A stretch of DNA of 16,446 nucleotides from Bordetella parapertussis (GTDB lineage Bacteria > Pseudomonadota > Gammaproteobacteria > Burkholderiales > Burkholderiaceae_C). The DNA lies in contig CAMDJS010000037.1 in assembly GCA_945900685.1 (NCBI GenBank), forward strand, positions 1 to 16,446, given 5' to 3'. Numbering within the stretch: the stretch's first letter is position 1; every line of letters starts with the position of its first letter. The position numbers and the translations under genes were made by a program. A model generated the notes under the pieces. That model was not told the DNA's origin, searched no databases, and saw only the letters and a list, made by a program, of their open reading frames with translations. Positions 7,462-14,944 of this stretch are shown one piece after another.

Positions 7462-7767
7462 CTACCTGACTATGACCGTCATAGCTACTTTGGTAAAGGG
7501 TTGCACCGCGTGTGGTGTAGGCGTTCCAAAACTCGGCACATCACCTTTGCTGACAGGGTTTAAGGTTTGAGACAAGACAGTATCTGACATGTAACGCGGC
7601 ACTTCTTGGTGATCAACTTCAGGTGCGCGCCCTGCCAGATAGGCTGACACCCAAGCTTTGCATGGCGTGTTCAAAGGTGCATTGGCCGCGCAGTAGCGCC
7701 AGTTTTCAGCATGCACCGGCAATATCAAAAAAGATAAAACGAAAAATAAAGCGTTAGGTTTCAACAT
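7462..7767 (-). CDS. Small secreted hypothetical protein
   Basis: A 101-residue protein with a signal peptide (MLKPNALFFVLSFLILPVHA, then ENW) and a mature part of about 81 residues. The mature part has two cysteines, Cys26 and Cys36 (YCAANAPLNTPC), that could form a disulfide, and a proline-rich C-terminal half. The start at 7767 is supported by AGGG eight bases upstream and by the signal peptide; the frame is open to 7842 but those 25 residues are Cys/Arg-rich and unlike a leader. It is probably the first gene of the unit with the 41-residue membrane protein and the RraA-family protein. I do not recognise the family and assign no function. Confidence 0.65.
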   Translation of the reverse strand: MLKPNALFFVLSFLILPVHAENWRYCAANAPLNTPCKAWVSAYLAGRAPEVDHQEVPRYMSDTVLSQTLNPVSKGDVPSFGTPTPHAVQPFTKVAMTVIVR

Positions 7768-8077
7768 GTCTGGATCCCTTTTGCATGCTCGGCTCATGGT
7801 TGGTGTGTCTACGGAATGTCGACACTCAGGGAAACAGAGCAATTTTCAAGCCGACAAACTGTCTTCGCGTTGAACCTCATTTGCCTCCAAATCGACTGAT
7901 GACGAGCTAGTCTGTCAAAGCTTTAATGAATCAATAAATGCACAAAAAATAAATGACTATAAGAAAAATAGTAATTGATAGAAATCATTATCGCTATCAG
8001 GAATTCTCAGGTTTTCAAAGCAGAGGTCATTAAATTTACTCATCTGAAACCCAAAAACTATGACATGGAGTAGTTGT
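7768..8077. other. 310-base AT-rich divergent intergenic region
   Basis: It lies between the leftward small secreted protein and the rightward lipoprotein gene, so it should hold promoters for both. I see no credible gene on either strand. Possible elements are a perfect TTGACA on the minus strand (7918-7913) without a good -10 at the right distance, TATAAG on the plus strand (7958-7963) without a good -35, and the inverted repeat at 7976-7999. The first 70 bases next to the leftward gene are less AT-rich than the remainder. Confidence 0.6.
7976..7999. promoter_or_regulatory. Inverted repeat TGATAG-N12-CTATCA, possible regulator site
   Basis: TGATAG (7976-7981) and CTATCA (7994-7999) form a 6-bp inverted repeat with a 12-base spacer. 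The spacer contains AATCATTATC, which matches the right half of the classical Fur box, but the left half is poor. It lies about 80 bases upstream of the lipoprotein start. It could be an operator for the envelope caspase operon. The regulator is not identified. Confidence 0.3.
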
Positions 8078-8854
8078 ATGCTGAATAAAAATACTTTGAC
8101 GTTGTCGGCAATCTCGCTCTGCTTGCTGGCAGGCTGCACAACATCCACTGCGAAATTAGAAGCCGATACTGCTGCGCAGGCGGTTCAACTTGAGCAATCG
8201 CAAAAAGCATTGACCGAGTTGAATAAACAGGTCAAAGGTCAGTCTGACATCTTGACTGCTGCATTGGCTAAAGCAGTACCAGACCACTCAGCGGTACAAC
8301 GTTTAGAAGCCGCGAAAGAGGCTGAGCGTCGCAAAATGATTGAAACCAATATCAGCAAGGTTCCTGAGTGGTTTTTGCAGGATGAGACAGGTGCAGATGC
8401 TATTTATGTGACGGCCACAGAAGGTTCTGTCGATTTGCAGTTATCGATAGACATGGCCATGATGTCAGCCAAACGCTTATTGACCAACAGTTTGGGAGAA
8501 GTGATTTCATCTCGTATGACAGAGTTTGCATCACAAACAACCAGCGGTGAAGACCTGATTCTCAATAAAGAAATTGAGCGAGTGACCAAAACCATGATTG
8601 CAGAAGTCATGCTCAATGGCTATACGCGTGACCGTATTCAAGTCATTCCTAATGGCAAAGAATACCAAACCTATGTCCGCTTGCGTTATCCCACTGAGGA
8701 ATTGAAAAAAATCTTAGCCAAAGAAATCAAGAAGAACAACATCATGGCAGCCAAGGTCAGAAAAACCAAGGCGTTTGAGGAGTTGGAAAAAGAGATTGAA
8801 GCCTCGCGTGAAATGAAGGCAGCCAATCAGTCCGGTAACGAATCAAAGCAATGA
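8078..8854 (+). CDS. LPP20-like outer-membrane lipoprotein
   Basis: A 258-residue lipoprotein. The signal is MLNKNTLTLSAISLCLLAG followed by the lipidated Cys20 (lipobox LLAGC). Thr at +2 rather than Asp predicts sorting to the outer membrane. The start at 8078 has GGAG seven bases upstream; ATG at 8060 would spoil the leader. Residues 25-65 and about 75-90 are helical and Gln/Lys/Glu-rich (likely coiled coil). Residues about 95-205 resemble the LPP20 fold: PEWFLQ, then DAIYVTATEG, a helix rich in Ala/Met/Ser with EVISSRM, and a strand pair ending QTYVRLRYP. The tail (205-258) is highly charged. It is first in a four-gene operon, with 25 bases to the next start, and could anchor the caspase assembly to the outer membrane. 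The specific role is inferred. Confidence 0.8.
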   Translation: MLNKNTLTLSAISLCLLAGCTTSTAKLEADTAAQAVQLEQSQKALTELNKQVKGQSDILTAALAKAVPDHSAVQRLEAAKEAERRKMIETNISKVPEWFLQDETGADAIYVTATEGSVDLQLSIDMAMMSAKRLLTNSLGEVISSRMTEFASQTTSGEDLILNKEIERVTKTMIAEVMLNGYTRDRIQVIPNGKEYQTYVRLRYPTEELKKILAKEIKKNNIMAAKVRKTKAFEELEKEIEASREMKAANQSGNESKQ

Positions 8855-8879
8855 CTAGTTGCAATAAAGGAGTGTGGCC

Positions 8880-9656
8880 ATGAAACTGGTTTGGCTTGTA
8901 TTCTTTTTAATGAGTGCGTTTATTGCGCTTTTAGGATCATTGCTGGTTGAAAGATCGACGCATACAACCAACGCCATGGTTGAAACGACTGGGGCATTGA
9001 GCGAGCAGTTGAGGCAACAAAGCGAGAAGCTGTCCATAGCGCAAACACAATTGCAGCAAGTCACTCAGCAGTTGGCCGATATCAAGCAGGCTCAGCCTGT
9101 TGTGGCCGATCAAGCGCCAGACATTCAGTCGCAGTTGCGTGAAGACCGGGCCAAACAAGCCGCACTGACACAGGAAACCTTGCGCTTAAAGAAATGGGCT
9201 GAAAAAATAAAAAATGAAAAGTTGCGCATCCAAACCTCGCAGCAACAGATTCAAGCATCCAAGCGGCAAATAGATGTGGACGAGAAGTTGCTTGATTTGG
9301 AAATTTTGACATCCGTTGTCGAGAGCAGGGTACAAAAACGATTAACTGCTATCAACGCGCAGTCAAACCACCAATCAACCCCTGAAACAGCAGTTGCATT
9401 GAAAGGGGCAGATGTGTTTGGAGAAGTTCCGTATGTGCCGCCTGCGGTTCAAGTGGTTCACACTGACACCAAATCCTCCTCTGAGATCATGGAGCGCAAA
9501 GTAAATCTGCAAGAAGCACGCAAAAAGATTGTTTCGCACCAGCATGCCTTGAACGAAGATAAAAGAAAGCTAGCGAAAGAATCAGCGCAACTTCATCTTA
9601 AGCAACAGGCTCACGCTAAAGCTTTGAAAGATTTCTCGGTAGGTGCGAATCCATGA
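8880..9656 (+). CDS. Membrane-anchored coiled-coil protein
   Basis: A 258-residue protein with one N-terminal hydrophobic span (about 3-23, no clear signal peptidase site) followed by long Gln/Lys/Glu-rich helices at about 35-72, 85-160 and 203-250. These are typical of coiled coil and are broken by a Pro-rich stretch (VPYVPPAVQVV, 183-193). The start at 8880 has AGGAG seven bases upstream; GTG at 8874 would be only one base from it. The layout suggests an inner-membrane anchor projecting a coiled-coil rod into the periplasm, perhaps a scaffold between the lipoprotein and the protease encoded on either side. Its stop overlaps the caspase start (ATGA, 9653-9656), implying translational coupling. 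I do not recognise a named family. Confidence 0.75.
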   Translation: MKLVWLVFFLMSAFIALLGSLLVERSTHTTNAMVETTGALSEQLRQQSEKLSIAQTQLQQVTQQLADIKQAQPVVADQAPDIQSQLREDRAKQAALTQETLRLKKWAEKIKNEKLRIQTSQQQIQASKRQIDVDEKLLDLEILTSVVESRVQKRLTAINAQSNHQSTPETAVALKGADVFGEVPYVPPAVQVVHTDTKSSSEIMERKVNLQEARKKIVSHQHALNEDKRKLAKESAQLHLKQQAHAKALKDFSVGANP

Positions 9657-10972
9657 GTAAATCTTTGATTGCTAGCTGGATACTCACTGCGGGGTGGTTG
9701 ATTCCTGCAGGTTTCGGCTATGCGCAAAATGTGCTGCCCACATGCAAAGGCGGCGATGTCAGCCTGTGGCATGAATGTCGGGGGATAGTTGACGAAGCGG
9801 ATTATTCTTACGCTGGTGATTTTGGCCGAGGAAAATTTGAGGGCAGGGGAATATTAGAGTTCACTGCAGACAAATACCAGGGCGATTACTACCAAGGTGA
9901 ATTCAAAAGCGGAATGAAGCACGGTTTTGGTATTTACTTTTTTGCCAACGGTGAAAAATATGCTGGGCAGTATCAGTTCGGCAAACGTCATGGCAAAGGC
10001 ACATATTCTTTTCCAGATGGGCGTGCAGCCCTGTCCGGTACGTGGTCTAACAACCAGTTCTTGGGAAAACCTGCCGCGACTAACGAGTCGAAAACCGCCG
10101 ACAAAACGTCCTCAGGTCTCATGTCAGAGATTGAAAAAAAAAAGACTGATGATTTAAATGTCTTCTCAGACAAAAGCTCCCATACCCATCAAAAAAAATC
10201 TCCGGATTCAATCGTTTTAGCCAAACCGCGTGATGCTGTGGCCATCATTGTGGGAATTGAAAACTACAACAAATTGCCCATGGCCAGTTTTGCGGCCAAT
10301 GATGCCTCTGAATTTCGCGCTTACGCCACGCGCTTTTTGGGGATTGCTCCTGGCAATCTGAAATTACTGGTCGATTCACAGGCTCAGCGCGCGGATATTT
10401 TGTTGGCCTTTAAATACTGGTTGCCAGCGCGAGTGAACAAGGGACGTACTGATGTGTATGTTTTTTTCAGCGGTCATGGCGTCATGCAAGAAACGGCCAA
10501 TCTCCCGTACTGGTTGCCTTTTGATGTGAATACAGATTTGCTTGAAGATACCGCTGTCAGTCAAACTGCATTACTGACTCAGCTCAACCAGTTAGGAGCT
10601 AAATCTGTCACTGTGTTTTTGGATACTTGCTTTAGTGGCACCAACCGCTCGGGGCAAGTACTGGCAGCTCAGCAGCGCGGTGTATCCATCAAAAAGACGT
10701 CTGGAGCCGCACCTTCCATGATCAATGTATTGTCTGCTGGCTCCCGTACGCAATCGGCTTATGGGGATGCAAACCTGCAGCACGGTGTGTTCAGTTTCTA
10801 TCTTCTCAAAGGCCTGGCGGGAGCGGCAGACACTAACCGAGACAAGTTGATCAGCTTAGGCGAATTGGCAGATTACGTGTCTTCGCAAACATCTCGTCAT
10901 GCACTCGGAATGCAGAAGATACAAGAGCCTCAATTGACGGGCGACCGGCAACATATGGTGGCTGGCAGATGA
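9653..10972 (+). CDS. Secreted MORN-repeat caspase-family (C14) protease
   Basis: A 439-residue protein. A signal peptide (residues 1-24, ending GFGYA before QNV) predicts export. A Cys-containing segment (31-42) precedes three to four MORN repeats (about 53-131; Y-x-G spacing at 53, 80 and 103, with a partial copy at 127). A low-complexity Lys/Ser linker (about 140-185) leads to a caspase-like domain (about 190-435). The catalytic dyad is complete: His275 in FFSGHG and Cys326 in FLDTCFSG. Near the C-terminus, DTNRDKLISLGE (393-404) fits the EF-hand loop pattern D-x-N-x-D-x-x-I-S-x-x-E, with Lys in place of the usual Gly, so calcium control is possible as in metacaspases. MORN repeats often bind membranes or form rods. 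It overlaps the preceding gene by four bases. An A10 run (10134-10143) in the linker could cause frameshifting. The substrate is unknown. Confidence 0.9.
   Translation: MSKSLIASWILTAGWLIPAGFGYAQNVLPTCKGGDVSLWHECRGIVDEADYSYAGDFGRGKFEGRGILEFTADKYQGDYYQGEFKSGMKHGFGIYFFANGEKYAGQYQFGKRHGKGTYSFPDGRAALSGTWSNNQFLGKPAATNESKTADKTSSGLMSEIEKKKTDDLNVFSDKSSHTHQKKSPDSIVLAKPRDAVAIIVGIENYNKLPMASFAANDASEFRAYATRFLGIAPGNLKLLVDSQAQRADILLAFKYWLPARVNKGRTDVYVFFSGHGVMQETANLPYWLPFDVNTDLLEDTAVSQTALLTQLNQLGAKSVTVFLDTCFSGTNRSGQVLAAQQRGVSIKKTSGAAPSMINVLSAGSRTQSAYGDANLQHGVFSFYLLKGLAGAADTNRDKLISLGELADYVSSQTSRHALGMQKIQEPQLTGDRQHMVAGR
9809..10045 (+). repeat. MORN repeat array within the caspase gene
   Basis: This stretch encodes residues 53-131. 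The units begin YAGDFGRGKFEGRG, YQGEFKSGMKHGFG and YAGQYQFGKRHGKG, with a final partial unit starting LSGTW. They follow the MORN pattern Y-x-G-x-x-x-x-G-x-x-x-G-x-G. The copies differ enough at DNA level that this is an old protein repeat and not a recent tandem duplication. Confidence 0.8.
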
Positions 10973-10983
10973 AGACATAGACA

Positions 10984-11799
10984 ATGCCTACATACCGATT
11001 CATTGCTTTGTTTATTGGTGCGTTAATCCATTGCCAGTTGACGCATGCGATTGCCATCGATGTCAAAGCTGACTTTTTTTTCGGCCCGGATATATCCCGA
11101 AACCAGGCCTGCGCGAACGCGCGTGAGGCCGCAAAAATCAAAGCTATCTCAGCGGTGACAGGCGAAAGATTGGCGTTTGATCAGCGCATGTATTGCGCAC
11201 AAAATGCAGCTCTTGCAGATGACAAAAGATGCGAGATGAATCGGCATACTTGGACATTGGTTGAAGGCCGAATCAGTAAAAGCGAAGTGGTTTCAGAAGT
11301 TGTCAAGACAGTTCAAGGCGCACAGGTATGCACTGTTTCCATGGTGGTTGATGTTGAACCGCCGACAACGGCAGCCGACGCCGGCTTTGACTTAAAGCTT
11401 GAACTCAACCACCACAGTTTCAGACCCGGGGATGCGTTATCAATCAGCATTCTTCCAACTTCCCCTATGTATGTCAGTATTTTCAATTGGAGAACAAGCT
11501 CCGTGAAAGACGGTGTCTTGCTGTTGTATCCAAATGAAATCGATAAAAATAACTATGTCACCCAGCCCATCACTGTCCCGTCTTCACATGCATTGGCTGG
11601 CTACAAATTGGAGTTGGAATGGACGGCGGCGGGTGATTACGGTCGGGACCTCATAACCGAATGGATCATCGTGGTGGCGACCAAAAAACCCATGGCATGG
11701 CTGCCGGTGTATGACATGGCAAGATTCAAAGAAAAGCTATTGGAAATACCCGCCGACCAAAGACGGGTAGTACATCGCTCATACGTATTGATGCGTTAG
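10984..11799 (+). CDS. Secreted DUF4384 protein
   Basis: A 271-residue protein with a signal peptide (MPTYRFIALFIGALIHCQLTHA, then IAI). The N-terminal half (about 25-125) begins with a strand and an Ala-rich helix (QACANAREAAKIKAISAVTG) reminiscent of the LPP20/FlgT-type fold, and has four cysteines (43, 71, 83, 116) that could pair in the periplasm. The C-terminal half (about 135-235) matches DUF4384: SFRPGDALSISILP, then YVSIFNW, then the hallmark VLLLYPNE, and later the TVPSS and TEWIIVVATKKP segments. DUF4384 is often found fused to or beside caspase and other protease domains in bacteria, so the neighbour fits. The gene begins 11 bases after the caspase stop, with only a weak ribosome site. 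It ends five bases from the stop of the convergent coiled-coil gene, with no terminator between them. Confidence 0.85.
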   Translation: MPTYRFIALFIGALIHCQLTHAIAIDVKADFFFGPDISRNQACANAREAAKIKAISAVTGERLAFDQRMYCAQNAALADDKRCEMNRHTWTLVEGRISKSEVVSEVVKTVQGAQVCTVSMVVDVEPPTTAADAGFDLKLELNHHSFRPGDALSISILPTSPMYVSIFNWRTSSVKDGVLLLYPNEIDKNNYVTQPITVPSSHALAGYKLELEWTAAGDYGRDLITEWIIVVATKKPMAWLPVYDMARFKEKLLEIPADQRRVVHRSYVLMR

Positions 11800-11804
11800 T
11801 TTTT

Positions 11805-12404
11805 TCATTGCTTTGGGTTTTGAAGAATACGCAGCTTTTTCTCGAGATCATCAGCCAATGCTCTGCGAGCCGCATACATGGCTTCACGTTCGCTGTTATA
11901 GGTTCTGACCACGCTGATGGAGTCAAACATTTTTTGATGAATTTCACGCAATTCATGAATGGTTTGATTCATTTGCGCTTCAATGGACTCCAGCATTTTT
12001 TTCTTGGCTGTGAAATTTTCAATATTGGTCAGCAGCGGTTTCCAGGTTTCTAAGAAATCATCCGCTTTGCCTTTGGACTGGTTAATCTCACTGATGGCTG
12101 TGGAAATAGTCTCTAGCGTGTTGAAAATATCGTAGAGTTCAGACGTGTCAATCTTGTTTTGCAATCTTTCGTATTTCTCCAGATAAGCCAATTCATTTTC
12201 CAAGGCGTTGTTCTCTATTTTTTTACCCTCTGGCATGGGTATCGAAGCTGGATTTTCATTTGCGTTTTGCTCTCCGCACGCGAGTTCATCCAATGGAATG
12301 ATATTCAAGTCATCTTTCAAATTCAGCATGTTGTGCAGTGGTAATTCCTTGGCAGGTGTTTTGTCTGCGGGTTCTCCGTTAAATACTTTGTTCAGAAACT
12401 TCAT
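11805..12404 (-). CDS. Cytosolic coiled-coil protein cotranscribed with histidine kinase
   Basis: A 199-residue protein with no signal peptide or membrane span. The N-terminal 60 residues look disordered (Pro/Glu/Asn-rich, PADKTPAKELPLHN). From about 65 to 195 it is almost entirely helical and rich in Glu, Lys, Leu and Gln, with likely coiled coil at about 65-110 and 130-195. The start at 12404 has AAGGA eight bases upstream. It begins 11 bases after the histidine kinase stop, so the two are almost certainly one operon. It could be a kinase accessory or scaffold. I do not recognise a family, and no catalytic motif is visible. Confidence 0.75.
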   Translation of the reverse strand: MKFLNKVFNGEPADKTPAKELPLHNMLNLKDDLNIIPLDELACGEQNANENPASIPMPEGKKIENNALENELAYLEKYERLQNKIDTSELYDIFNTLETISTAISEINQSKGKADDFLETWKPLLTNIENFTAKKKMLESIEAQMNQTIHELREIHQKMFDSISVVRTYNSEREAMYAARRALADDLEKKLRILQNPKQ

Positions 12405-12415
12405 GTGCGTGGTCC

Positions 12416-13996
12416 TTATGGGTGATGTGTTGTTGGCAGTGAGAAATGAAAGCGGATGGTTTGTTGTGATGTGAGTTCCATGTCAATACGCGCTCCTAAT
12501 TGTTGAGCCATGATTTGCGAAAGCCATAAACCCAGTCCAGTTCCGGCGTATTTTTTGGCAGTTTCTGCGCGGTAATAGCGTTGAAATACCTGTGTCTGAT
12601 CAGGGGCTCCAGCTTTGCCGATGTCATTTTCAATTTCGAAATGCATCATGGTCGGCATTTGCTTTTGCACTTTGTAGATGCGCAAATAAACAGTTGTGAA
12701 GGGCGGTGAATATTTCACAGCGTTACTCAACAGATTGAGCAGCATAGAGCGCAGGAAATATTTGTCTGTCTCCAGCCAGTTTCTGTCACTTGTGTCCATA
12801 GCCACTTCTATGCGAGAGGCATATTCCGCATTGTCCGCCGCATACTGGCTAGACATATCTGCGAGTTCATGCTCCACCAGAAAACGCGTGATTTGCGGTT
12901 TGATCAACCCTTCTTCATGCTTTTCTGCTTGTACGCAGTTTTCAATCACTTGCGTGATGTTGTCTATCGCTACGTCAATACGGTTCACCCATATTTTTTT
13001 GTCGTTGATAACGGGCATGTCATGGAGAATCATGTCTGTGCTTATTTTGATCACGCTCAGCGGCGTGCGTATCTCATGCATCAACATGGATAAAAATCTT
13101 TGTTGGTTCATGCGCAACTGGGTTTCATGCGCAGCGCGTTTTTGGGCATCCTTTGCTTCTGTGCACCGCTGCTCGAACGTGTGTCGATCTGTCAGTGTGA
13201 TGAGGTGAATAACTAAAAACGCTGAAATCAACCACAGCAATTCGAAAATTCTGTGTATTTGCTGATCCTTCGACACCAAGCCTGATAGTCCAAATGCACA
13301 CAGCAAGTTAAAGGCAAAAATACTCAGTGCCACACCCAAAACAATCCAGCGCAATCTGAAGACGCTGACAGGGACAGACTTGTCTTTGAGTGACTCCCCA
13401 AAATCCCAGACTATCATGCCCAGCACTGAAACAAACAGACCGACTGCAGCGGGTATGAAATTACCGCTTGGCATGAGCAAGAGCGCAGCTTCAACGAGTA
13501 TGGTTGCGGCATACGCCGCGTAGAACACTTTTTTTCTTTGCGTTTGTTTATCGGAGTCAGTCAACAGCAAATGCAAAAGATACAAAGCATTCATGGCATA
13601 GCCGACTGAAAACAGCATCAACAGCAGGTGATTGTGCCGAGCGCTCAGATCCAGATAGTTCGTTAGCTGCTCACTCTGAGCCAACAATCTGCCGAGAAAA
13701 AATACCAGCGTCATGCTGATGATGGCATACAGGCGCTTGTAGGAAAGCGTCCATTGAACCAGACTCCAGACAAGCAATGTGGCAGCAACGCCTAGTTGAA
13801 AAATCTTCACTTCAATGGCACTGTTAAGGGGCGATTGACCTAGGGCGTCGGGCCAACTATTGACCGCAAGGTCTCGCATCTCCTGCTCAGCCCCGGCCCA
13901 TGCCCAACCCAGGCTCAACAGCAGTGTCAGCAAACAGCGCGCCCACAGCGCAGCCCTTTGAAAATACTGATCTTTGGGCGGGTGGGATGGCATCAT
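12416..13996 (-). CDS. Multi-span membrane sensor histidine kinase
   Basis: About 526 residues from the ATG at 13996 (13993 is also possible; the frame opens at a TTG at 14011, and none has a good ribosome site). Numbered from the TTG, residues 20-40 form a first span or signal. Seven more hydrophobic segments follow (about 70-88, 95-111, 128-150, 162-181, 186-203, 219-242, 255-274), a 7TM-like sensor without a large extracellular domain. A short helix leads to the dimerisation domain with the phospho-acceptor His312 (MLMHEIRTPLSVI). The ATPase domain has the N box LLNLLSNAVKYS (424-435), a degenerate G1 box (IENDIGKAGAPD) lacking the usual DxGxG, and an intact YAGTGLGLWLSQ (488-499). It should phosphorylate the divergent OmpR-type regulator at 14139. 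The stimulus is unknown. Confidence 0.92.
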   Translation of the reverse strand: MMPSHPPKDQYFQRAALWARCLLTLLLSLGWAWAGAEQEMRDLAVNSWPDALGQSPLNSAIEVKIFQLGVAATLLVWSLVQWTLSYKRLYAIISMTLVFFLGRLLAQSEQLTNYLDLSARHNHLLLMLFSVGYAMNALYLLHLLLTDSDKQTQRKKVFYAAYAATILVEAALLLMPSGNFIPAAVGLFVSVLGMIVWDFGESLKDKSVPVSVFRLRWIVLGVALSIFAFNLLCAFGLSGLVSKDQQIHRIFELLWLISAFLVIHLITLTDRHTFEQRCTEAKDAQKRAAHETQLRMNQQRFLSMLMHEIRTPLSVIKISTDMILHDMPVINDKKIWVNRIDVAIDNITQVIENCVQAEKHEEGLIKPQITRFLVEHELADMSSQYAADNAEYASRIEVAMDTSDRNWLETDKYFLRSMLLNLLSNAVKYSPPFTTVYLRIYKVQKQMPTMMHFEIENDIGKAGAPDQTQVFQRYYRAETAKKYAGTGLGLWLSQIMAQQLGARIDMELTSQQTIRFHFSLPTTHHP

Positions 13997-14138
13997 GTTT
14001 GACGGAAACAATATCTGGCAGATTGAACTGCCTGAATCTACGTCACATGTCTTGTGAAATCTGAGAAATCCTGAGACGGGATGGAGCTGTTAAATTCATT
14101 AAAATCGACATAATTAATTATTAAAATAATAAATATTT
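13997..14138. promoter_or_regulatory. Divergent promoter region of the kinase and regulator genes
   Basis: 142 bases between the histidine kinase and response regulator starts. The right third (about 14095-14138) is nearly all A/T and includes the short inverted repeat ATTATT-AA-AATAAT (14118-14131). No confident -35/-10 pair stands out. The sequence shows only that this region must start transcription in both directions. Confidence 0.4.
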
Positions 14139-14834
14139 ATGCCAAAGGTTGCTAAGCAAATCATTCTTGTTGAAGACAATATTGCATTGCGGGAGGCGTT
14201 AGAAGACCATTTGACGAATACCGGGTTTGATGTCCAAGGCGTCGGTGACGGTTTGGAGCTGAACCAGGCGCTGGCAGTGTCCGTGCCGCATGTGGTGGTA
14301 CTGGATTTGAACCTGCCCGAGGAAGACGGCTTGTCGATCGCCAAGCGCTTGCGCAAGGCATTTCCGCAGATCGGCATCGTGATGTTGACCGCCAGAGTCC
14401 GTAGTATCGACCGGCATGAAGGTTACGAATCAGGCGCGGATGTCTACCTGACCAAGCCGGTCAAGCCGATCGAGCTCACCAACGTTTTGCAGACTTTGTG
14501 CCGACGCCTGATGCCGTCGCCCGTCGCCAACACTTGGCTGCTGCGCATGTCCTCTTTGCAGCTGGAGCCGCCCGGCCATTCCCCGATCAGTCTGACGGTC
14601 AGCGAAGCCAATTTGGTTTATGAACTGGCGTTGTCCGGGGACTTATTGAACATGTCCCGTTTGATTGAATTGTTTGGGGACATTGATTTGCCAGAGGCCA
14701 CCAATAAGCTGCGGATTGAACAAATTGTCAGCCGTGTGCGCCGCAAACTAGACGTGGTGTTGCAAGGGCAGCCGTCCATCAAGGCCGTCACCCGCATGGG
14801 CTATAAGTTATTTATTCCTGTTCAGATCGCGTGA
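14139..14834 (+). CDS. OmpR/PhoB-family response regulator
   Basis: A 231-residue regulator. The receiver domain (about 6-120) has the acidic pair Glu12-Asp13 (ILVEDN), phospho-acceptor Asp56 (VVLDLNLP), Thr84 (VMLTARV) and Lys106 (LTKPVKP). The C-terminal winged helix (about 138-228) shows the OmpR recognition helix IEQIVSRVRRKLDVV (193-207) and the wing IKAVTRMGYKLFIP. It is divergent from the histidine kinase across 142 bases and is its obvious partner. No Shine-Dalgarno site precedes the ATG; the 40 bases upstream are almost pure A/T. Its codons look more GC-rich than those of the kinase. Targets are not known; the shared intergenic region is a likely one. Confidence 0.94.
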   Translation: MPKVAKQIILVEDNIALREALEDHLTNTGFDVQGVGDGLELNQALAVSVPHVVVLDLNLPEEDGLSIAKRLRKAFPQIGIVMLTARVRSIDRHEGYESGADVYLTKPVKPIELTNVLQTLCRRLMPSPVANTWLLRMSSLQLEPPGHSPISLTVSEANLVYELALSGDLLNMSRLIELFGDIDLPEATNKLRIEQIVSRVRRKLDVVLQGQPSIKAVTRMGYKLFIPVQIA

Positions 14835-14914
14835 TTTATTGAGGCCTAGGGCTGAGTCGCGCTTGTATCTGGGGTTTCAGAAGACGGTGAGGCGTACAGA
14901 CTGCGAATTACATA

Positions 14915-14934
14915 TACTGTATAAAAAAACAGTA
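14915..14934. promoter_or_regulatory. LexA/SOS box upstream of umuD
   Basis: TACTGTATAAAAAAACAGTA is a full match to the Proteobacterial LexA consensus (CTG-N10-CAG with TA flanks, A/T-only spacer). It ends 10 bases before the umuD ATG. A TATACT hexamer (14913-14918) overlapping it could be the -10. A second half site, TACTGTAT (14933-14940), follows directly but lacks its partner. Control by LexA is well established for umuDC operons. Confidence 0.92.
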
Positions 14935-14944
14935 CTGTATTCCT

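Noticed and set aside
12416..13996. Histidine kinase considered as a degenerate or inactive kinase because the G1 box lacks DxGxG
   Set aside because: The H box, N box and GTGLGL are all intact, and I recall similar G1 sequences in related membrane kinases, so inactivity is not supported.
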